Below, one piece after another: positions 1 through 6,182 of a stretch of DNA of 6,182 nucleotides (the first letter of the stretch is position 1; every line of letters starts with the position of its first letter). Below the pieces are notes generated by a model that saw nothing but the letters and a program-made list of their open reading frames with translations, searched no databases and had not been told where the DNA came from. The stretch is taken from assembly GCA_023433985.1 (NCBI GenBank), contig JAEYTN010000165.1:1-6182 (forward strand), in the 5' to 3' direction. A program made the translations under genes and the position numbers. Source of the DNA: Pseudomonadota bacterium. GTDB lineage: Bacteria > Pseudomonadota > Alphaproteobacteria > Rhizobiales > Devosiaceae.

Positions 1-546
1 GCCGAACACCGAGCGGTGGAGCGTGAACCACGCGATGATCGCCACCACGGCCAGCACATAGACCGAGACCGGCACGCCGCCAATGCGGGCGACGAAGAAA
101 TCGAGACCCGGATACTCGGAGCCGAAGGGGAAGCCGGCGGTCGCATCGGCCGTGTAGCCGCGGGCGACGCCACGATAGATGAGGAGGCCGCAGAGCGTCA
201 CCACGAAAGGCTGCATCCTGAGCCTGGTGATGAGCAGGCCGTGGATGAGGCCGAGCAGCAGCCCGAGGACCATGACGATGGCGAAGGCGATGGGCCAGGG
301 CACGCCCTTGTTGCCAACTAGATCTACAAAGAGCACGCCGAGCAATGCGATCATCGAGCCTGCGCTGAGGTCGATGCCGCCGGTGATGATGACGAAGCCC
401 TGGGCGATGGAGAAGAGGCCGAACAGGCCAATCAGATTCGCCGTATTGGCGAGGTTCTGCGGGCCGAGAAAGGCGGGGTTGCGGAGATAGACACCCAGGC
501 CGACGATGACGATGAGGACGAGAAGCCCCAGGTCTTTCTTGTTCAT
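1..546 (-). CDS. CUT2 sugar ABC transporter permease (RbsC type), C-terminus cut by window edge
   Basis: This is the inner-membrane channel subunit of a sugar importer of the ribose/galactose/xylose class. It starts at the ATG complementary to 544-546 and stays open to base 1, giving 182 residues. Family members usually have about 320 to 340, so roughly the C-terminal half is missing. Hydrophobic segments are visible near residues 6-21, 38-55, 62-77, 86-106, 114-124 and 161-175. The family signature GGIDLSAGS at 56-64 and the conserved MQPFVVTL block at 111-118 followed by YRGVARG identify the BPD_transp_2/RbsC family. A Shine-Dalgarno-like GAGGGA overlaps the stop codon of the upstream ATPase gene, only 8 bases away, so the two are co-transcribed and probably translationally coupled. 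The sugar carried cannot be read from the sequence. The family call is secure; the C-terminal portion is unseen. Confidence 0.93.
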   Translation of the reverse strand, partial: MNKKDLGLLVLIVIVGLGVYLRNPAFLGPQNLANTANLIGLFGLFSIAQGFVIITGGIDLSAGSMIALLGVLFVDLVGNKGVPWPIAFAIVMVLGLLLGLIHGLLITRLRMQPFVVTLCGLLIYRGVARGYTADATAGFPFGSEYPGLDFFVARIGGVPVSVYVLAVVAIIAWFTLHRSVFG

Positions 547-554
547 GGTTTCCC

Positions 555-2087
<1,533 letters not shown>

Positions 2088-2162
2088 CAGAAACTTCCCC
2101 ACCGTTTCCCGCCGGCTGCGACGCTAGCATTGGACGGGAGTGCCGCATAGCGGAACAAGGAA

Positions 2163-2194
2163 CGGGCGGCACGGCCGAGGCCGGGTGCCGCCCG
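2163..2194 (-). terminator. GC-rich stem-loop between binding-protein and ATPase genes
   Basis: A perfect 10-base inverted repeat (2163-2172 and 2185-2194, CGGGCGGCAC against GTGCCGCCCG) flanks a 12-base loop that contains a further GGCC/GGCC pairing. It starts 11 bases after the binding-protein stop codon in the direction of transcription. Only TTCCTTGTT follows, not a clean U-tract, so it is more likely a partial terminator or an mRNA 3'-end stabiliser than a full stop. Such hairpins commonly raise binding-protein output relative to membrane subunits; that role here is inferred. Confidence 0.6.
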
Positions 2195-2204
2195 CGTGGC
2201 ACGA

Positions 2205-3158
2205 TCAGCCGGCGATCTTGGCCTTCAGGTCGGCCTCGAACTCGTCGACATTGTCCTTGTTGATCACCTTGGTGGGCACGATGATCAGCTTGTCTTCCGG
2301 CACGCCGGACTTGTCGCCCTCGAGGTACTTGGCCATCAGCAGCATGCCCTGGTAGCCCCACTCGAAGGGCTGCTGCACGACGGTGGCAGCGAAAGAGCCT
2401 TCCTTCACCGCACCAAGGGTCACCGGGTCCTCGTCGAAGGCGACAACGGTGATCTGACCCAGCTTGCCGGCGGCCTGCAGGGCCTCGTAAATCTTGGGCG
2501 GATTGTAGGAATAGAAGCCGACCATGCAGTTGATGTCGGGGTTGGCGACGAGCACGTCGTCGACATTGGTGCGGGCCTTGGTGAAATCGACGTCGTCGCC
2601 GCGCACGTCGACCAGCTCGATGCCCTTGCCCTCGATCGCCTGGCGGAAGCCGGCGATGCGCTCGACGGCGTTGTCGGCGCCGAGGAAGCCTACAAAGCCC
2701 ATGCACTTGCCTTCCTTGCCGGCCATGGCCTTCACCATTTCCTCACCGGCCTGGACGCCGGCTAGGGTGTTGGAGGAGCCGAGATAGGCGATACGGTCCG
2801 AGGCGGGTGCGTCGGAGTCGGTGGTGAAGAGCGGCACCTGCGCGGCGATGCGGTTGAATGCGTCGATGGAGTTCTTCGGATCGGCGGACGAGATCATGAT
2901 CGCGTCTGTGCCGGCCGCAACGAGGTCGTCCATCAGCGCGTTCTGCAGCGCCGCTGTGCCCTGGGCCGGGTACTTGAACTCGAGCTCGTAGTTGGGCAGC
3001 TCGCCTTGCGCCTTCTTCACGCCGGCCTCGGCCAGCTTCCAGAAATCGGACGCCGCATTCACCACGAAGGCGAGCTTCGGCTTGTCCTGAGCCATGGTGC
3101 CGGTCGACAGCGCCAGGCCGGCGGCCAGCACGGCCGCCAGGCTGATAAGTGACTTCAT
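2205..3158 (-). CDS. Periplasmic sugar-binding protein of a CUT2 ABC importer (PBP type 1, Peripla_BP_4 family)
   Basis: This is the secreted substrate receptor of the importer. The chosen ATG at 3158 gives 317 residues and a textbook Sec signal peptide: MKSL, a hydrophobic stretch 4-17, and a probable cut after TMA (residue 23). The mature chain begins QDKPKLAFVVN. AGGGAGGA (3163-3170) lies 4 bases upstream of the ATG and decides the start; an in-frame GTG at 3206 would only lengthen the signal region. Positions matching the sugar-contacting residues of ribose-binding-type proteins include F39/W40, D116, R167 in ERIAGFR, N219 in YSYNPP, D242 in AFDED and Q262/Q263 in VVQQPFEWGYQ. These point to a pentose, hexose or polyol ligand, but not which one. 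It is the first gene of the operon, followed by a stem-loop and the ATPase gene. Confidence 0.94.
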   Translation of the reverse strand: MKSLISLAAVLAAGLALSTGTMAQDKPKLAFVVNAASDFWKLAEAGVKKAQGELPNYELEFKYPAQGTAALQNALMDDLVAAGTDAIMISSADPKNSIDAFNRIAAQVPLFTTDSDAPASDRIAYLGSSNTLAGVQAGEEMVKAMAGKEGKCMGFVGFLGADNAVERIAGFRQAIEGKGIELVDVRGDDVDFTKARTNVDDVLVANPDINCMVGFYSYNPPKIYEALQAAGKLGQITVVAFDEDPVTLGAVKEGSFAATVVQQPFEWGYQGMLLMAKYLEGDKSGVPEDKLIIVPTKVINKDNVDEFEADLKAKIAG

Positions 3159-3162
3159 CTGT

Positions 3163-3170
3163 TCCTCCCT
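3163..3170 (-). promoter_or_regulatory. Strong ribosome binding site of the sugar-binding protein
   Basis: AGGGAGGA on the minus strand is separated by ACAG from the ATG at 3158. It is nearly fully complementary to the 16S rRNA 3' end and fixes the start of the binding protein at the residue that begins the signal peptide. Confidence 0.8.
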
Positions 3171-3171
3171 C

Positions 3172-3186
3172 GCCGCCCGCGGCGGC
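3172..3186 (-). other. Short GC hairpin in the leader just upstream of the ribosome binding site
   Basis: GCCGCC and GGCGGC (3172-3177 and 3181-3186) form a perfect 6-base stem around a 3-base loop, ending one base before the Shine-Dalgarno sequence. It could influence translation or mRNA stability of the binding-protein message. Pairing is seen directly; a role is inferred, and in GC-rich DNA a stem this short can arise by chance. Confidence 0.3.
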
Positions 3187-3256
3187 ATTTGCTGCACGTA
3201 CCTCACGGGACCCTCCCAAGACCCCGCTCACCAGTTGTCCTGGCGGTACGCGGCGC

Positions 3257-3284
3257 ATCCTTGCACAAGAACAATATTAGTCAA
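3257..3284 (-). promoter_or_regulatory. Candidate promoter of the sugar transporter operon
   Basis: On the minus strand CTTGACT gives a good -35 hexamer TTGACT (3279-3284), a typical alphaproteobacterial sigma-70 pattern. After 16 bases comes AAGGAT (3257-3262), a poor -10 matching TATAAT at three positions. The location, about 100 bases upstream of the start codon in the gap 3159-3390, fits. Just upstream are two copies of CGAAA (3302-3306 and 3311-3315, plus strand) nine bases apart, possibly a regulator site. The -35 is plausible; the -10 is weak. Confidence 0.35.
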
Positions 3285-3390
3285 GCCACCGATATGAGGC
3301 TCGAAACGTCCGAAATGACGCCAAGATCACGGACTTCTTGCCTGCCCGTTATTGTGTTCCCCAATGTTCACTGCGTCAGGCCGCCAATTC

Positions 3391-4773
3391 TCAGCGGGCC
3401 GCGGCCGCGGCACCTGCGGGCAGCGTGCCGGCGAACAGGGTCCGGGCGAGAAGGCCCGGATCCTGCGTGGGATCGTGGGCGAGGTGCAGGGCGAGCTGGC
3501 GGTAGAGGCGCAGCAGCGGCTCGAACTGCGACTTCGGGATGTAGCGGCTATCTGCCTGCAGCACGGCGACATCGGCATGCTGGGCTTCGAAGTAGAGCGT
3601 GGTGATCTCGCTGTCACGGAAGGCGTTCCAGCGGAAGGCGCCGTCGTCGACCTCGCGCGGGGGGAGCTCGCCCGCCGCATCCTGTTCGGAGCGCGGGATG
3701 TGCACGTTGAGCCAGCAGTCGAGTTCCACCGGCCCGCCGGCCTCGCCAGCGGCAACCTTGAGCTCCTGCATGCTCCGTGGGGAGATGGACGAGTGCTGCG
3801 AGGCGCGCAGGACCGCGGCGTAGTTGCGGCGGAGCAGCTCGCCGAACGGGGCGCCACCGCTTTCGAGGATCAAAGGCGCGCCCTGTGAATAGGGCGCAAT
3901 GGAGAACATGGTTCGCCGCACGAGACGGTTGGCGGAAAGGGCGAGCACATGGAATGCGCCGAGCCCGAACCAGCGATCCGCGATGACGGCGGCGAGGGAC
4001 GAGATCACGACCGTCTCCGAGACTCGGAACTCGCGCGCCAGCCGGCCGACGGCCCTGCCCATGGCGGCGGAGCGCACCTGGGCCTGCCACCAGCCGCGCT
4101 CATCGGAGGCGACAGTGGAAGCGGCGGCGAGCGAGGGTGGGAACTTCGCCAGCGTGGCGCGCCAGTAGTCGTGGCCCTGCCTCTCCGCCGCGCGGCCTTC
4201 GGGCGAACTCTCCCAGCTCCACTGGTCGAACGGGTGCCAGGGCGGTGGGGCATCGGTATTTGCGCGTAGCTCGCCGCGGAACAGCCCATCGAGCTCGCGC
4301 CGGAGCAGCCCCCACCCCCAGCCATCCGTCACCATGTGGGAGAAGACGACGAGCAGGAGACGGGCAGGACCGGTGCCGAACAGGTAAATCCGCGCCGGGA
4401 AGGCGAGGCGATCGAAGACCTGCTTGCGCAGCGTCTCCAGGACCGCCTCGTCCGGAGGCCCGGGCCGGAGTTCGATGTCGAACGCGACGTCGGCGAGGAC
4501 GGTCTGCCGCAGTTCGCCCTGCTCGTCGCGGTGGAGCAGCGTGCGCAGCGACTCGTGGCGGGTGAAGATTTCCCGCAGCCGGGCTGCGACGGCATCGAGG
4601 CCGAGGTCTGCCCCGATCTCGATCCGCATGCCGAAATTGGTGTGACCATTGTTCCGGCCCAGCCCCTCCATGATGTCCCAGATATAGGCCTGACCGTGGG
4701 TCAGCGGCACATCGGCCACGAGGCGGCCATCGACATGGAAGGCGACGCGATGGGTCGCGGGGTGTTCGGACAT
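3391..4773 (-). CDS. Free-standing condensation-domain protein (NRPS condensation / CoA-dependent acyltransferase superfamily)
   Basis: The protein of 460 residues is almost exactly one condensation domain with no adenylation, carrier or thioesterase domain. Domain landmarks run in the right order: PLTHGQAYIW (23-32) resembles the C1 block, FTRHESLRTLL (70-80) the C3-like RHESLR block, and FSHMVTDGWGWG (144-155) the active-site HHxxxDG, with Ser145 for the first His and the catalytic His146 and Asp150 retained. WESSPEGRAAERQGHDYW (187-204) and SANRLVRRTMFSIAPYSQG (280-298) match later conserved blocks. Such enzymes join an acyl donor to an amine or alcohol; the donor and acceptor here are unknown. 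The ATG at 4773 is chosen because GGGAGG lies 4 bases upstream. An in-frame ATG at 4881 would add 36 residues, lacks a ribosome site and would nearly abut the divergent gene. A PapA-like acyltransferase is the main alternative. Confidence 0.85.
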   Translation of the reverse strand: MSEHPATHRVAFHVDGRLVADVPLTHGQAYIWDIMEGLGRNNGHTNFGMRIEIGADLGLDAVAARLREIFTRHESLRTLLHRDEQGELRQTVLADVAFDIELRPGPPDEAVLETLRKQVFDRLAFPARIYLFGTGPARLLLVVFSHMVTDGWGWGLLRRELDGLFRGELRANTDAPPPWHPFDQWSWESSPEGRAAERQGHDYWRATLAKFPPSLAAASTVASDERGWWQAQVRSAAMGRAVGRLAREFRVSETVVISSLAAVIADRWFGLGAFHVLALSANRLVRRTMFSIAPYSQGAPLILESGGAPFGELLRRNYAAVLRASQHSSISPRSMQELKVAAGEAGGPVELDCWLNVHIPRSEQDAAGELPPREVDDGAFRWNAFRDSEITTLYFEAQHADVAVLQADSRYIPKSQFEPLLRLYRQLALHLAHDPTQDPGLLARTLFAGTLPAGAAAAAR

Positions 4774-4895
4774 GCAGCCTCCCGACGGCGCGGCGATCCA
4801 CGGTCCGCGCGGCCGCAAGCGTAGCGGCGACACGCAGCCGGCGTAAGTAAGTAATCCTTCATAGTAGTCAAATTCTTCCATGTTGAGGATAGTTC
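4774..4895. promoter_or_regulatory. Divergent control region between condensation and amidase-like genes
   Basis: The part 4841-4895 is visibly richer in A+T than its surroundings. It contains GTAA repeated three times (4843-4854) and, for leftward transcription, TTGACTACTAT (complement of 4861-4871), which offers a -35-like TTGACT and a -10-like TACTAT, though not correctly spaced to each other. For rightward transcription GAGGA sits about 6 bases before the ATG at 4896; no convincing -35/-10 pair was found. Promoters for both directions must lie here or slightly to the right; exact sites are not resolved. Confidence 0.45.
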
Positions 4896-5867
4896 ATGCT
4901 GAGCCGTCCGACCATCGCGACAAGGTTCGTTGAACACAGTCATCAGTATTGTTTCTGGCGTTACGTAGGCCGTTTTACGTACACCGATGCTTCAGGGATG
5001 TATGAAGTGCAGCATCTGGCGCGCAATGAGGTAGCGACGAGCTACTCGGCGGAAAACAAGCCGAGGTTACATGTCGGGATCGGCGAAGAGTTCTTCATCG
5101 AAACGACGGATCGGCTGGCCGAGTACGAGGGTTCGCATTCGGACGATATCCTGAAATCGATGACGGGGCCGGTCTATGTCGAGGGTGTGGAGCCGGGCGA
5201 CTCGATCCGGGTGGAGATACTCGACATCCAACTGCCGCTCGACCGCGGCTGGATCATCACTACCGGGCGCGGGCCGCTCAAGGGTCGCGTGCCGGCGCTG
5301 CTGAAGCGCCGGGTGGCGATCACGGAACGAGGTGTGATGTTCAACGACGACATCACGCTACCTTTGCGGCCGATGATCAGCCGGGTGGGCGTGGCGCCCG
5401 CGACCGGCCAGATGGCCAGCATCGCCAAGGGGGAATTCGGCGGGGCGATGGGCAACACGCTCGTCACCAAGGGCTCGACGGTATTCCTGCCGGTCTACCA
5501 CAAGGGCGCCCTGCTCACGTTCGGCGACGGGCATGCGGCGCAGGGCGACGGCGAAGTCTCGGCCTCGGCGGTGGAGTGCGCGGTCGACATCGTGGTGCGG
5601 GTGACGCGGGAGGAGCGCTTCAAGGTACAGCGGCCGCTGATCACCACGCCGACACATGCCATGACCTCGGGCGAGGGCGAGACCATGGAGGCCGCCGTGC
5701 ATGTCGCGGTGATCGCCATGGTGGAACTGCTGATGGAGCAGCTCGGGGTGAGCGAGGTCGATGCGGCAATGCTGATCAGCACCTCGGCCGACGTGCGCTT
5801 CGGGCTCGCGGGCTACCCGCCCTACACGATCACTGTCGCGATCCCGCGCAGCGTGCTGCCGCTCTAG
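4896..5867 (+). CDS. Acetamidase/formamidase family protein (FmdA_AmdA), with atypical active-site motif
   Basis: The family hydrolyses small amides such as formamide or acetamide to ammonia and the acid. Matching blocks are MTGPVYVEGVEPGDSIRVEI (89-108), PMISRVGVAP (159-168), and GSTVFLPVYHKGALLTFGD then GHAAQGDGE (193-220). The block usually reading GGNMD or similar is GGAMG here (182-186), so a polar Asn and acidic Asp are lost; true amidase activity is uncertain. The 323-residue frame uses the ATG at 4896 with GAGGA upstream. However, family homology seems to begin only at residue 35 or so, and the first 34 codons use many A/T-ending codons unlike the rest, so the ATG at 4998 (289 residues) or GTG at 5007 may be the real start. 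No signal peptide is seen; it is probably cytoplasmic. A flavoprotein gene follows after 10 bases. Confidence 0.88.
   Translation: MLSRPTIATRFVEHSHQYCFWRYVGRFTYTDASGMYEVQHLARNEVATSYSAENKPRLHVGIGEEFFIETTDRLAEYEGSHSDDILKSMTGPVYVEGVEPGDSIRVEILDIQLPLDRGWIITTGRGPLKGRVPALLKRRVAITERGVMFNDDITLPLRPMISRVGVAPATGQMASIAKGEFGGAMGNTLVTKGSTVFLPVYHKGALLTFGDGHAAQGDGEVSASAVECAVDIVVRVTREERFKVQRPLITTPTHAMTSGEGETMEAAVHVAVIAMVELLMEQLGVSEVDAAMLISTSADVRFGLAGYPPYTITVAIPRSVLPL
4961..4981. repeat. Paired TTACGTA repeat, candidate operator
   Basis: TTACGTA occurs at 4961-4967 and again at 4975-4981, 14 bases apart; each copy contains the palindrome TACGTA. If the amidase-like gene starts at 4998, both copies lie 17 to 37 bases before its start codon, where a repressor or activator could act. 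If it starts at 4896 they are inside coding sequence. Only the repeat is seen; the role is inferred. Confidence 0.35.
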
Positions 5868-5877
5868 TCCGACCCCG

Positions 5878-6182
5878 ATGACCGCAGAGGGACACTTCGA
5901 CACGATCTTTGTCGGCGCCGGGCCATCCGGCATCGGCCCCCTGGTCAACGCGGCGGGAACCGGGCGGCTCGAGGAAGTGCTGGCCGAACCGGTGGCGGTG
6001 GTGGATGCCGGCAGCGAGATCGGGTCGGGTAGCATCGGCCGGTACCTGATCAACACCAATTCGCGGGGCGGGTTGTTTCTCGAGGCGTTGCGGGACGAGC
6101 GCGCAGCCGGTCTGGCGGGAGCCGCTCGGAGCGAGGTGGCAGCGGCCGTCCGGTCGCGGCCGGAGGCGCCGGTGTCGATGCA
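5878..6182 (+). CDS. Putative FAD-dependent (FAD/NAD(P)-binding Rossmann) protein, C-terminus cut by window edge
   Basis: The frame begins at ATG 5878 and remains open to the right edge, giving 101 visible residues. Residues 8-20 (DTIFVGAGPSGIG) are a clear GxGxxG dinucleotide-binding loop at the very N-terminus, and VAVVDAG (39-45) supplies the acidic Asp43 expected at the end of the second beta strand to hold the FAD ribose. GSGSIGRYLINTNS (49-62) follows, a pattern I associate with FAD/NAD(P)-binding proteins related to flavin monooxygenases, but the subfamily cannot be fixed from this fragment. The substrate is unknown. The start lies 10 bases after the amidase-like stop codon with no obvious Shine-Dalgarno sequence, suggesting translation coupled to that gene. 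Rossmann fold is confident; an oxidase, dehydrogenase or N-hydroxylase role is open. Confidence 0.75.
   Translation, partial: MTAEGHFDTIFVGAGPSGIGPLVNAAGTGRLEEVLAEPVAVVDAGSEIGSGSIGRYLINTNSRGGLFLEALRDERAAGLAGAARSEVAAAVRSRPEAPVSM

Noticed and set aside
3159..3206. GTG start at 3206 for the sugar-binding protein
   Set aside because: A GGGAGG lies upstream, but the resulting charged 16-residue extension before a perfect signal peptide is less likely than the ATG at 3158 with AGGGAGGA.
3308..3334. GTCCG/CGGAC inverted repeat as a terminator of the condensation gene
   Set aside because: Only five paired bases with a long loop and no T-run on the transcribed strand; not distinguishable from chance.
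4774..4881. A 36-residue N-terminal extension of the condensation protein (beginning MEEFDYYEGLL), considered also as a small leader peptide
   Set aside because: No ribosome site before the ATG at 4881, no stop codon separating it from the condensation frame, and a strong ribosome site directly before the ATG at 4773. It would also leave only 14 bases to the divergent start at 4896.
5358..6059. A 233-codon minus-strand frame opposite the amidase-like and flavoprotein genes
   Set aside because: It spans two convincing plus-strand genes and their junction; composition is His/Arg/Gly-rich without motifs.

Overview
The window is GC-rich DNA (by eye about two thirds G+C). It most resembles a chromosome or large replicon of an alphaproteobacterium, probably of the order Hyphomicrobiales (Rhizobiales). 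That placement is inferred from gene style: a CUT2-type sugar ABC transporter ordered binding protein, double ATPase, permease, a Gram-negative Sec signal peptide, and strong G/C bias at third codon positions. No RNA gene, mobile element or CRISPR array is visible. No gene-free stretch exceeds 300 bases.

Left half (1 to about 3290, all on the minus strand): a sugar uptake operon. A periplasmic binding protein (start 3158) is followed by a duplicated ATPase of the RbsA/MglA/XylG type and a membrane permease of the RbsC type, which is cut by the left edge. ATPase and permease are 8 bases apart. Binding protein and ATPase are separated by about 117 bases that hold a strong GC-rich stem-loop, a common arrangement for making more binding protein than membrane components. 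No sugar-catabolic gene is visible, so the substrate cannot be named.

Right half (3391 to 6182): a different kind of locus. A free-standing condensation-domain protein (NRPS/CoA-dependent acyltransferase superfamily, 460 residues) is read leftward. Divergently from it run an acetamidase/formamidase-family protein and, 10 bases further on, a Rossmann-fold FAD-type protein cut by the right edge. A single condensation domain without adenylation or carrier domains, next to an amide hydrolase-like protein and a flavoprotein, suggests a small amide-forming or amide-modifying pathway. I do not recognise it as a described cluster. The amidase-like protein carries unusual residues at a motif normally conserved in its family, and its annotated N-terminus is doubtful.

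The region between the divergent genes (about 4774 to 4997) is noticeably richer in A+T than its surroundings and contains short repeats, so it is the likely control region. An 11-base box upstream of the condensation gene recurs with one mismatch upstream of the sugar-binding-protein gene. This may simply be two similar -35 regions or may be a shared regulatory site.
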